A stretch of DNA of 49,124 nucleotides from Paenibacillus sp. HB172176 (GTDB lineage: Bacteria; Bacillota; Bacilli; Paenibacillales; Paenibacillaceae), in contig NZ_JAATHD010000037.1 of NCBI RefSeq assembly GCF_011947265.1, forward strand, positions 1 to 49,124, in the 5' to 3' direction. Below are positions 18,001 through 25,111 of this stretch, in pieces (the first letter of the stretch is position 1; each line of letters opens with the position of its first letter). Both the position numbers and the translations under genes were made by a program. The notes beneath the pieces were generated by a model. It did no database searches, was not told the DNA's origin, and saw only the letters and a list, made by a program, of their open reading frames with translations.

Positions 18001-19273
18001 GCTGAATAATAGCACAAAGCTTTCGATCCGCAAGATTACTCCCCAGAATCTATCTATGCCGCAATTAACAGCGCCATCAAGATATAACCTTGAAAATGCA
18101 ACGGTTTATGCCAGCTCTACCGATTATCATCTGCAAGGTTTACCGAATGGCGCAGCAGCTATTGATCAAGGTATTTCTATAGAGGGCGTAACAGACGGTT
18201 ACGTTGGAAATGCACCTGATTTCGGCGCTTATGAGTACGGCGGGTCTGATTGGACGGCTGGACATGACTTTGAAAATCCTCCTAGCCCTGTCTATGCGCC
18301 GAGCAATGTGGAATTTATGAACAGGGTATCTGATTCAAGCTTTGAAGAAGGCAACTTGACCAAATGGACCGTACAAAACGGCTCCAATACTAGTGTAAAT
18401 ACGTCCACCAATTGGTGGAGCAACGCTTACGCCAAAAGCAGATTAGGCGGATCCTCATTGAAATTGGGCAACGGCTTGGGCGGCGAAGTCACTCAGACGG
18501 TTGCCGGACTGACGGCAGGAAGGACCTACCGGGCGGCTGTCTGGGTAAGGGTGGATGACGGCGAGACGGCCGAACTGGCGGTCGACGGTTTCGGGGGAAG
18601 CGCATTATCTGTTTCGCAAGGCTATACCGAGAATACATGGAAGCGGCTTGAATTGATCTTTACGGCGGGTTCAACCAATACCAGTGCGGTTCTGCACGTC
18701 AAGAAAACATCTGCGGGAAACAAGAATGTATATTTTGACGATGCAGGATTACAGCAGCTTATGGCATTTGAAGAATTCGAGGACGGAGTGGCGAACAATT
18801 GGGATGGTGTCAAAGGGACATGGAGCATAGCAACGAATGGAACTGAGGTATACAGACAGACACCCGATGCGTATGGAATCGCGACGACATTCTACAATGC
18901 CGTGTGGAATGATGCCGAGATTGAAGCGGATATTACCCCGTCATCCTTCTCGGGCGGAAATGTAAGCCTTAACCTGAGATATGCGGATGAAAACAACAAA
19001 TACGCGGCGCAGCTGTACCAAGGCAACACTTTAAGGTTGTATAAAGTGGTGAATGGGCAGCATGCGATTTTGCAGCAGAAGAGCTATACCCTTAATACAG
19101 GAACGGCGTATCGCGTGAAATTCTCGGCAGTCGGAAGTACGCTCAAGATGTACGTGAACGGAGTCGAAGAGCTTTCGACGACAGATACAAGCCTTGCCGC
19201 GGGAGGCAAAGCAGGATTGGTCGTTTATAATGCGGCAGCAGATTTTGACAACGTCATGATTCACAACAAATAA
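15029..19273 (+). CDS. secreted LamG and right-handed beta-helix polysaccharide-active protein
   Basis: A 1414-residue secreted protein; ATG 15029 follows GGAGGG, while the frame also has ATG 15008 without a site. The signal peptide cleaves near KAEA-SG (residue 27). Order: N-terminal beta-helix cap (YYVDAANGNDSTGNGSSGSP, 32-130); two LamG-type jelly-roll domains (about 187-407 and 410-620), each with SFNG..SY and an HHVAFV or HQVAFV strand; a right-handed beta-helix (about 725-960; repeated N-N-I turns such as GSGIQIVNNYIHD); a CBM4/9-like domain (SSFEEGNLTKW, about 1094-1240); and a last concanavalin-like domain. Beta-helices of this type are polysaccharide lyases or glycosidases; no catalytic residues could be assigned. 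The sulfatase next to it suggests a sulfated glycan. Confidence 0.8.
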   Translation: MRRVLSAVLAAILVMAAMLTSVPKAEASGITYYVDAANGNDSTGNGSSGSPWKTIGKAAGIAAAGDTVLIRSGTYRETVTPVNSGTSGNPITYKADTGATVEVSGLDSTTATWAVYSGDVYKANIPMDLGPGNQVFYDDNLMMEARWPNSGNTDATDNTFLLEPTLATADTGTATVTKNMELTSNFLIGSWQFEDDLSESSGNEHEGVGYDLSYVAGSYDGSKAASFNGASSYAYIPERDIYSFKNWQHFTISAWIKTTSVNAPILSKGRYDADSDLEYRLYVDGNGKLAFERYCSDCTQKTFTVIDSDGASINDGQWHQVAFVQGDYEGIVPDGRSHRLYVDGNLVQEDNQTWHPNVFYEEREDRDPITVGRYKNDTISDTYFNGQIDDVRIYKTSLPGEDILHLDTHFIKGLWKFENNADDATDFSNNGTGSNVSYVDDGAVSEHAGSFNGTNSYISVPDSPSLAFGDPSDPFTLSAWVKTTTGGTILSKGVNNSSSVDYRLYINRSAAGNLGFSRLNGSSGVEVRVEDTSGVNLKDNNWHHVAFVNENASSHKLYIDGNLVETSTQTWSGNLITSDPLYVGRYHNVAIGGDYYYKGLIDQVTIYGKQLLSDEIVDYSDIVDSDLPAGIDFTGTKIHQFTFPLNGFVTYTTSVLTHSENTIRTPYLGTLNVKNKIQPNSAYYLFGNKDLLDAPREWFFESSTSTLYFYKPGGGMPDSSKVEIKKRTIGIDLSDKSFIQIENINLTASTIESNENTSDCTIDGMTAKYVSHDSRGTANAEGQAVFFYQKDTTGINISGSNNTLKNSEIAYSSGTGIRISGSGIQIVNNYIHDMDYIGSYAPALGITRCSSCLISHNTLTRAGRQLIYAGSPRANLIQYNDISSTGFLNADTGVVYSTAASENTRFYRNFIHDAGQGNSSIYLDNNASGFILDNNVFRNDTGEGKYAITLNLPQEYTLVFNNSVDEKIGPWASVGSGVDRKFKYDSFGTMLLNNSTKLSIRKITPQNLSMPQLTAPSRYNLENATVYASSTDYHLQGLPNGAAAIDQGISIEGVTDGYVGNAPDFGAYEYGGSDWTAGHDFENPPSPVYAPSNVEFMNRVSDSSFEEGNLTKWTVQNGSNTSVNTSTNWWSNAYAKSRLGGSSLKLGNGLGGEVTQTVAGLTAGRTYRAAVWVRVDDGETAELAVDGFGGSALSVSQGYTENTWKRLELIFTAGSTNTSAVLHVKKTSAGNKNVYFDDAGLQQLMAFEEFEDGVANNWDGVKGTWSIATNGTEVYRQTPDAYGIATTFYNAVWNDAEIEADITPSSFSGGNVSLNLRYADENNKYAAQLYQGNTLRLYKVVNGQHAILQQKSYTLNTGTAYRVKFSAVGSTLKMYVNGVEELSTTDTSLAAGGKAGLVVYNAAADFDNVMIHNK

Positions 19274-19293
19274 CGGAATAAGATGGAAGAGAG

Positions 19294-19337
19294 CTAATCC
19301 CTCGCGATATTTGATTTCGACGATTTCGAGGGATTAG
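19294..19337 (+). other. inverted repeat between secreted enzyme and sulfatase genes
   Basis: CTAATCCCTCG (19294-19304) pairs perfectly with CGAGGGATTAG (19327-19337), giving an 11-bp stem with a 22-base loop. There is no U-tract, and the ribosome binding site of the sulfatase (GGGAGG) begins about 6 bases later. It is more likely an mRNA processing or stability element, or an operator, than a strong terminator. Confidence 0.45.
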
Positions 19338-19358
19338 TTCCAGGGAGGAAGAACAGGA

Positions 19359-20855
19359 ATGGAGAAGAGACCTAATATTGTTATATTCAATCCGGATCAA
19401 TATCGCTCTGATTTTGTTCGCCATTTGGGAAATCCAGCAGCTGTCACCCCTAACTTTGACAGCATTATTCAAACAGATGCGGTATCTTTCAGCCGCGCTT
19501 ATTGTCAAAATCCGGTTTGCACCCCCAGCCGTTGCAGCTTCATGAGCGGATGGTATCCGCATGTGAGAGGACATCGCACGATGCTGCACATGATGCAAGA
19601 GGATGAGCCTGTGCTATTAAAAACCTTGAAGAAGGAGGGGTATTTTGTCTGGTGGGGCGGCAAGAATGATCTGATTCCTGGACAAAATTCTTATAAGCCC
19701 TATTGTGATGTCATGTATAAGCCGAGCCGGAAGATCCAGCCGGGATTGCATACGGATCAAAGCTGGAGGGGGCCAAAGGAAGAAGACAATTATTATTCCT
19801 TCTACGCTGGGAAATTGGATACTGGCGGGGATGAGGTATACTACGATTCGGATTGGGCGAATGTGGACGGAGCCGTATCTTTCATAGAATCTTTTGCAGA
19901 GAATGCTCCTCAAGAGAACTTCTGTATTTACTTGCCGCTTACCTATCCTCACCCGCCTTACGGCGTGGAGGATCCTTGGTACAGCATGATTGACAGAGAG
20001 GCCATTCCTGAACGCATTCCCGCTCCGGAGAATTGGGAAAGCATTCCGAGCATGCTGCGGGGGATCTATGAGCGTCAAGGCTTGCAGCATTGGACGGAAG
20101 ATCGCTGGAGAGAACTGCGCGCGGTTTACTTGGGCATGTGCGCCCGAATCGATCATCAATTCGGCATGATTGTAGAAGCTTTGAAAGAAGCAGGGATGTA
20201 TGACAATACGGCGATATTCATGTTCAGCGACCATGGAGATTTTACGGGAGATTACGGGCTTGTGGAGAAGACTCAGAATACATTCGAAGAATGTCTGACG
20301 AGGGTTCCATTCATTATAAAACCTCCATCAAATGTTCCGATCAAGCCGGGAATCCGGGACGGACTAGTGGAACTGATTGATTTCCCCGCTACCGTGGAGG
20401 CACTGGTCGGAATAGAACCCGCCCATACGCATTTCGGACGATCCTTGTTGCCCATGATAGCGGGAGAAACAGATGTTCATCGGGATGCCGTATTCTGCGA
20501 AGGCGGTCGATTGAAGGGAGAAAGACATTGCAGGGAAATGAGCCCTGATGTTGAACATCCGTCAACTGAGGGATTATACTGGCCGAGGTCAAAAATGCAG
20601 AGCCAGGATAGCGCAGCGCATACAAAAGCGATTATGTGCCGAACCGAAAGATATAAGTATGTTAAGAGATATGATGAGTTGGATGAGCTGTATGATCTTC
20701 AGACGGACCCGCATGAACGGAACAATCGAATCGATGATCCGGAAATGGCTTCTGTGCTGTGCAGGTTGAAAGAAAGATTGTTGGATCATTATATGGAAAC
20801 TGCGGATGTTGTCCCTCATCAACTGGATGTTCGCCAGATCAAAATAGATTCATAA
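19359..20855 (+). CDS. type I formylglycine sulfatase, cytoplasmic
   Basis: A 498-residue sulfatase that removes sulfate esters from a small or glycan substrate. The N-terminus RPNIVIFNPDQYRSDF is the metal-binding start of the family. CTPSR at residues 54-58 is the C-x-P-S-R motif whose Cys54 must be converted to formylglycine. FMFSDHGDFTGDYGL (about residue 290) is the second metal-binding block. The pattern of Trp-rich inserts resembles choline-sulfatase or phosphonate-monoester-hydrolase relatives. There is no signal peptide, so it acts inside the cell on imported sulfated sugars. No formylglycine-generating enzyme or anaerobic sulfatase maturase is encoded in the window. GGGAGG precedes the ATG. 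Confidence 0.9.
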   Translation: MEKRPNIVIFNPDQYRSDFVRHLGNPAAVTPNFDSIIQTDAVSFSRAYCQNPVCTPSRCSFMSGWYPHVRGHRTMLHMMQEDEPVLLKTLKKEGYFVWWGGKNDLIPGQNSYKPYCDVMYKPSRKIQPGLHTDQSWRGPKEEDNYYSFYAGKLDTGGDEVYYDSDWANVDGAVSFIESFAENAPQENFCIYLPLTYPHPPYGVEDPWYSMIDREAIPERIPAPENWESIPSMLRGIYERQGLQHWTEDRWRELRAVYLGMCARIDHQFGMIVEALKEAGMYDNTAIFMFSDHGDFTGDYGLVEKTQNTFEECLTRVPFIIKPPSNVPIKPGIRDGLVELIDFPATVEALVGIEPAHTHFGRSLLPMIAGETDVHRDAVFCEGGRLKGERHCREMSPDVEHPSTEGLYWPRSKMQSQDSAAHTKAIMCRTERYKYVKRYDELDELYDLQTDPHERNNRIDDPEMASVLCRLKERLLDHYMETADVVPHQLDVRQIKIDS

Positions 20856-20898
20856 CCTCTTATCCAGCAGCATGGAGAAAAAGAAAGGGCGTTTGAGT

Positions 20899-21906
20899 GT
20901 GAAGAGATTACAATTGTCAGAGGAATGGTTCGAAGGCGCAGTATCTGTCGAGAAACGAGGAGATGGCTGGAAACCATGGCGTCTTCCCTATCAGGATTTC
21001 GATTTATTCCCGCCTAATGGAATAGGCAATCATGGAGAATTCTGCGGAGCGGCAAGGATTCGTTTCCAGACGAATACAACGTCTATCGTGCTTCACTGCA
21101 GCGCGGTACAGAGTGATGTGAAAATCGATTGTATGTCGAATGGTCAATGGATTGGGACGGGTTCCATTGCAAAGGGTGGCAAAGCAGTAAGCTGGAGCAA
21201 TCTTCTGTCAGGGGATAAGCTCATCGAACTTTGGCTGCCGCAGAGAGCGGCAATGATCATTTCTCATCTGGAGATTGATGACGAGGCAACAGCTGAACTT
21301 GTGCCTGATCATCGTCCCAAATGGATTGCTTATGGCAGTTCTATTACCTTATGTTCGGACGCAGACAGTCCGACAAAAACTTGGCCGTCTATTGCTGCCC
21401 ACAGAGCAGATTTCAATGTAACCTCGCTTGGCTATGGCGGCAATTGCCACCTTGAACCTATGGTTGCCCTTATGATTCGCGAACTTCCCGCTGAGCTTAT
21501 AACGCTATGTCTTGGAATTAATATATATGGCGCAAATTCGCTCGGCCCTCGTACCTTTAAAGCAGCGATTATAGGATTCTTGCGAATTATCCGAGAGAAG
21601 CACGCAGAAACACCGATTATCGTTTGTTCCCCAATCTATGCTGTCGAGCGTGAATGGAAGGAAAACCTCGTTGGCTTCAACATTATTCGAATGAGAGAGG
21701 AAATTGCTGAAGTGGTGGAAATGCTTCAGAGACGTGGTGATCAACATTTGTATTATCGGAGCGGTAAGGATTGGTTCGGCGAAGAGGATGCATATCTATT
21801 GCCGGATAATCTGCATCCGAATTCGGAAGGTTATCGCCTCATGGGCGAGCGTTTCGAGAGCCGCATCCTGCAATCAGTTGGTGTGAGAACCAAAATTAAG
21901 CAATAG
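20899..21906 (+). CDS. SGNH/GDSL-type hydrolase (sugar esterase-like)
   Basis: An SGNH-fold esterase, probably removing acetyl or other acyl groups from the same glycan as the neighbouring sulfatase. An N-terminal beta-sandwich of about 140 residues precedes the hydrolase. Block I is AYGSSITL with the nucleophile Ser (GSS instead of GDS), block II GYGGNCHL, block III LGINIYG, and block V DNLHPN gives the Asp and His of the triad. There is no signal peptide. GTG 20899, behind AGAAAGG, gives 335 residues; the ATG at 20872 (344 residues) lacks a ribosome binding site and begins only 16 bases after the sulfatase stop. The gene ends with a terminator, closing the locus. Confidence 0.8.
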   Translation: MKRLQLSEEWFEGAVSVEKRGDGWKPWRLPYQDFDLFPPNGIGNHGEFCGAARIRFQTNTTSIVLHCSAVQSDVKIDCMSNGQWIGTGSIAKGGKAVSWSNLLSGDKLIELWLPQRAAMIISHLEIDDEATAELVPDHRPKWIAYGSSITLCSDADSPTKTWPSIAAHRADFNVTSLGYGGNCHLEPMVALMIRELPAELITLCLGINIYGANSLGPRTFKAAIIGFLRIIREKHAETPIIVCSPIYAVEREWKENLVGFNIIRMREEIAEVVEMLQRRGDQHLYYRSGKDWFGEEDAYLLPDNLHPNSEGYRLMGERFESRILQSVGVRTKIKQ

Positions 21907-21926
21907 GAGATTAGGTGCTTGTTATT

Positions 21927-21969
21927 ATGCCATCTTTTTCGCCTTGGGGCGAAGAGGATGGCATTTTTG
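21927..21969 (+). terminator. terminator of the sulfatase-esterase operon
   Basis: ATGCCATCTTTTTCGCC (21927-21943) pairs with GGCGAAGAGGATGGCAT (21948-21964) through a stem of about 17 bp with two GU pairs, followed by TTTTTG. This is a strong intrinsic terminator 20 bases after the SGNH gene. Confidence 0.85.
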
Positions 21970-22034
21970 TTTTGATGGTTATACCCTGTTTTCTTGCTGT
22001 AAAATGAGAAAACATGAAGAAACATGAATTTTGA

Positions 22035-22064
22035 TTGACAAACAGGAAGGAAACCGAATAACAT
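22035..22064 (+). promoter_or_regulatory. promoter of the deoR-type/murA operon
   Basis: TTGACA (22035-22040) and TAACAT (22059-22064) are 18 bp apart, 51 bases before the start codon. Immediately upstream is a direct repeat (AAACATGAA twice, near 22010-22029), which could bind the regulator encoded downstream. Confidence 0.5.
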
Positions 22065-22115
22065 AGATACGATTGTGAGCATTATACATAGAAAATAGTC
22101 GGAGGAAGCTTATAG

Positions 22116-22934
22116 ATGTTAGCGGAAGAGCGCCGTCAGCTTATAGCGGATATCATTCGAAGGGAAGGCAGCGTGGTTGCCAAGGATTTGTCGGAGATGT
22201 TCGATTTATCGATTGATTCCGTCAGACGGGATCTGACCATTATGGAGAATCAAGGTCTGCTGCAGAAAACGTATGGGGGAGCCGTTTCGAACAGGAAGCA
22301 ACCCAAGGTCCGTACCTTGCCGCAATCCGAGGAAATTCGGTATGGGAAAGGCGAGCCGCATCAGAACGCGATTTCCAAGCAGGCGGCTTCGATGATTCGC
22401 AAGCATGACACGGTGTTCATCGGAGGAGCGGGCATTCAATATGGCATGCTGAGCTATCTGCCGGAGGATATTCCGTTCACCGTCATTACGAATTCAATGA
22501 AGATCGCGGAGGAGCTCCGGCTGCGCGACAATATCGATTCCTACCTGATTGGCGGCAAAATAAGAAGAGAATCTGCGGGCGGCAATTTCAACGATACGCT
22601 CGCTATTGAAATGATAAGCAAATTTACGATAGATATCGGTTTCTTGACGGGAGGGGGCATCGCCTCTTGCGGAATCAGCATGTCGACGCCGGACAATGCG
22701 TCCTTCAATCGTGCGGTCGCGCAGGCATCTAGAAGAACGGTTGCGCTTGCGCCTCATGAGAAGCTGGGGCTTCGCATGTTCGTGCTGTCTGTCCCTCTCG
22801 AATCCATCGATTTGATCATTACCGATCAAGTTGCTCCGGCGTCCGTGCTTGCGGAGCTGGAGAGAAACTCCGTCCCTGTCCAATTGGCAGATGAGAAGGC
22901 TGTGAAGGGGAGAGTCGAACATGAAATGGTATAG
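22116..22934 (+). CDS. DeoR-family sugar-phosphate-type repressor
   Basis: A 272-residue DeoR/GlpR-type regulator. The N-terminal winged helix has the family signature VVAKDLSEMFDLSIDSVRRD followed by LLQKTYGGAV (about residues 21-57). The C-terminal DeoRC domain, folded like ribose-5-phosphate isomerase, shows FIGGAGIQYGML and VITNSMKIAEELR; it normally binds a phosphorylated sugar. GGAGG precedes the ATG. The last 14 bases overlap a murA paralogue, so both proteins are made together, and the most likely target is its own operon. Coupling a sugar-phosphate sensor to a peptidoglycan enzyme suggests an amino-sugar phosphate ligand; that is inference. Confidence 0.88.
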   Translation: MLAEERRQLIADIIRREGSVVAKDLSEMFDLSIDSVRRDLTIMENQGLLQKTYGGAVSNRKQPKVRTLPQSEEIRYGKGEPHQNAISKQAASMIRKHDTVFIGGAGIQYGMLSYLPEDIPFTVITNSMKIAEELRLRDNIDSYLIGGKIRRESAGGNFNDTLAIEMISKFTIDIGFLTGGGIASCGISMSTPDNASFNRAVAQASRRTVALAPHEKLGLRMFVLSVPLESIDLIITDQVAPASVLAELERNSVPVQLADEKAVKGRVEHEMV

Positions 22935-24216
22935 TATTGAACATACAGGGCAATTGCAGGGAAGCGTGAAAATTCCGGGCTCGAAGAACAGCTCGCTGGC
23001 CTTGATAGCGGCAGCATGCTTGTCCGATGAGGGGGTTACGCTGCATGGGGTGCCGAATATTGCCGATTTCCGCGTCATTTGTCAGCTTGGCGAGGAAATG
23101 GGCTGCCGAATGACCCGTGATGAGAACGGCACGGTGCGCGTCGATCCTTCACAAATCGATCGTACGGATCTCGATCCGAAGAAGTCTTCCTCCTTCAGGA
23201 CGGCGTATTACTTTATCGGGGCTCTGCTGGCCAAATTCGGCAAGGTGTCTCTCGGTTATCCCGGAGGGGACGACTTCGTCGCGCGGCCGATGGACCAGCA
23301 TGTCAAGGCACTGCAGATGATGGGCGCGACATTCACGTATTATGAGGATTATTATGTCGTGGAGGCTTCGAAGTTGAAGGGGGCGACGATCTTCTTCGAT
23401 ACGATTACATCCGGCGCGACGATGAACGCGATGCTCGCCGCCTCGCGCGCTGAGGGCAATACGGTATTGCTGAATGCCGCACGGGATCCCGAGGTGACCG
23501 ACACGGCGATGCTGCTCAATCTGATGGGAGCCAAGATTAGCGGAGCGGGCACGGATACGATTCGCATTACGGGCGTTTCCCATCTGAAGGGCTGCGCGCA
23601 TACGGTCATTCCGGACCGTCTGATTGCAGGCGCATTCTTGATGGCGGCGGGCATTTCCGGTGGAAGCGTAACGGTGCAAGACATGATTCCGGAGCATATT
23701 ACTTCTTGCACGGCGAAGCTGAGAGAGATCGGGATGGAGATCGAAGAGGATGACTATTCCGTGACCGCTCATTCCAATGGTATTTTGAAAGCTACGCGCA
23801 TTCGCACAGGGATGTATCCTCGCTTCGCTACCGATCTTCAGCAGCCGCTAACGGCATTGCTCACGCAGGCAAATGGAAGAAGCATCGTCAGCGAGCGGAT
23901 TTATCCGAATCGCTTCAACCATATTCCGCAGCTTGTCAGAATGGGCGCGGACATCCGCGTGCGTTCGGGCGTGGCTTATATTAAGGGGAAGTCACCGCTC
24001 AAGAGCTCAACGGTTCACGCCTCGGATATTCGCGCAGGCATCTGCCTCATTCTGGCGGCGCTCGCCGCGGAAGGACGCACGACGATTACGGGCGTGCAGC
24101 ATATTGAACGAGGCTACGAGGATGTGGCGGAAGCCTTCCAGGCGATCGGAGCGAATATCGAGCTGCATGATTCCTTGCAACGGGAGGAAGAGGTCGCGCT
24201 TGGCGATGCGCAATAG
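22921..24216 (+). CDS. murA: MurA paralogue (UDP-GlcNAc enolpyruvyl transferase) with Cys-to-Asp active site
   Basis: A 431-residue protein of full MurA length. The enzyme transfers enolpyruvate from PEP to UDP-GlcNAc, the first committed step of peptidoglycan synthesis in the cytoplasm. The EPSP-synthase-like fold shows GSKNSSL (Lys and Asn of the substrate site, residues about 20-26), FATDLQQP (the catalytic Asp), and DIRAG near the C-terminus. In the mobile loop, PGGDDFVARP has Asp117 where most MurA have the Cys that fosfomycin alkylates. Asp at this site is known from Mycobacterium and Chlamydia, is active, and is not inhibited by fosfomycin. The gene overlaps the DeoR-type regulator by 14 bases and ends 9 bases from a convergent WYL gene. 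A specialised enolpyruvyl transferase is the alternative. Confidence 0.85.
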   Translation: MKWYSIEHTGQLQGSVKIPGSKNSSLALIAAACLSDEGVTLHGVPNIADFRVICQLGEEMGCRMTRDENGTVRVDPSQIDRTDLDPKKSSSFRTAYYFIGALLAKFGKVSLGYPGGDDFVARPMDQHVKALQMMGATFTYYEDYYVVEASKLKGATIFFDTITSGATMNAMLAASRAEGNTVLLNAARDPEVTDTAMLLNLMGAKISGAGTDTIRITGVSHLKGCAHTVIPDRLIAGAFLMAAGISGGSVTVQDMIPEHITSCTAKLREIGMEIEEDDYSVTAHSNGILKATRIRTGMYPRFATDLQQPLTALLTQANGRSIVSERIYPNRFNHIPQLVRMGADIRVRSGVAYIKGKSPLKSSTVHASDIRAGICLILAALAAEGRTTITGVQHIERGYEDVAEAFQAIGANIELHDSLQREEEVALGDAQ

Positions 24217-24224
24217 AAGCGTGT

Positions 24225-25013
24225 TTACTGCGCTTCAGAATTCTCTTTAGAATAGCGTCCAGCCATTGCGGCTATTTCACGGAGCAGCTCGGCGACAACC
24301 GCAGGAGGGTCCTGCACCTGTACGTGGCGGCCATAGCTGAGAATTTTCTGCAGAGCCTTCTCCATGGAAGAGAAATGGGCGGTTACCGATAAGGTGCCGT
24401 CCTTATTGCTGATGACGGGATCATAACCGAATTCATCGTGAACTCTCGTTCGCACTTGCGCATCGAATGTCAGCTTGGCTTGAATCTTGCTGAAGTCGGC
24501 TCGGCTCATGAATTGCTGCTCGACCTTTCTCTCCGAATCATTACCCTGACCGTCAAGATAGTGAAACCGAACCAAGCGAAGCGATTTGATGGCATTCTGC
24601 AGGACAGTGAATTTCTCCCGGTCATTGGGTGTAAGCTTGAAATCCAAATCCACCGAGCCGTGATCGTGAACAGCTTGCGAAGGATTGGGCGGGCGCAGCG
24701 CTCCGAATCTCTCCAGCAAACTCTCGATATCCGGACTTTCGGTTGCAGACTGAATGCCGCGAAGCGCAGTAATGATAGAGGTGAAGTCATCTAGACTGAG
24801 CAACTGCTTATCAATACGGTAACCGGACATAATGTCATAACCGCCATCCGCCCCCGGGTAAGATACGATTGGGATTCCGGCCTGATTAATAGATTCCATG
24901 TCCCGATAAATCGTGCGAAGCGACACCTCGAAGCGATTAGCCAAATCGGTCGCACTGACGCGTGTTTGATTCAGCAAGGCCATTGTAATGGCTAGCAGAC
25001 GATCGAGCTTCAC
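24225..25013 (-). CDS. YafY-type HTH and WYL-domain transcriptional regulator
   Basis: A 262-residue regulator. Residues 1-55 are a winged helix (LLNQTRVSATDLANRFEVSL and RTIYRDMESINQAGIPIVS, the DeoR/HTH_11 type); the middle is the WYL domain (FHYLDGQGNDSERKVEQQF), a ligand- or nucleic-acid-sensing fold; and the C-terminal WCX extension (LSVTAHFSSMEKALQKILSY) completes the YafY layout. The GTG start at 25011-25013 has AAAGGGG about 10 bases before it; the longer frame from 25049 has no site. The neighbours suggest no clear target. It is convergent with murA and there is no obvious terminator between them. Confidence 0.85.
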   Translation of the reverse strand: MKLDRLLAITMALLNQTRVSATDLANRFEVSLRTIYRDMESINQAGIPIVSYPGADGGYDIMSGYRIDKQLLSLDDFTSIITALRGIQSATESPDIESLLERFGALRPPNPSQAVHDHGSVDLDFKLTPNDREKFTVLQNAIKSLRLVRFHYLDGQGNDSERKVEQQFMSRADFSKIQAKLTFDAQVRTRVHDEFGYDPVISNKDGTLSVTAHFSSMEKALQKILSYGRHVQVQDPPAVVAELLREIAAMAGRYSKENSEAQ

Positions 25014-25111
25014 AGCATGTTCCCCTTTCCGGAATTCAACTCCAAACAAAGATTTAACTTCCTGCTACTATTCCATTTCCACTCCTCGTTTTCCTTCTTT
25101 CTGTTCATCCA

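Noticed and set aside
18760..19273. Reading the C-terminal domain of the LamG/beta-helix protein as a separate DUF1080-type hydrolase
   Set aside because: It is a concanavalin-like fold by strand pattern, but no catalytic residues were visible, so only a binding-type domain is claimed.
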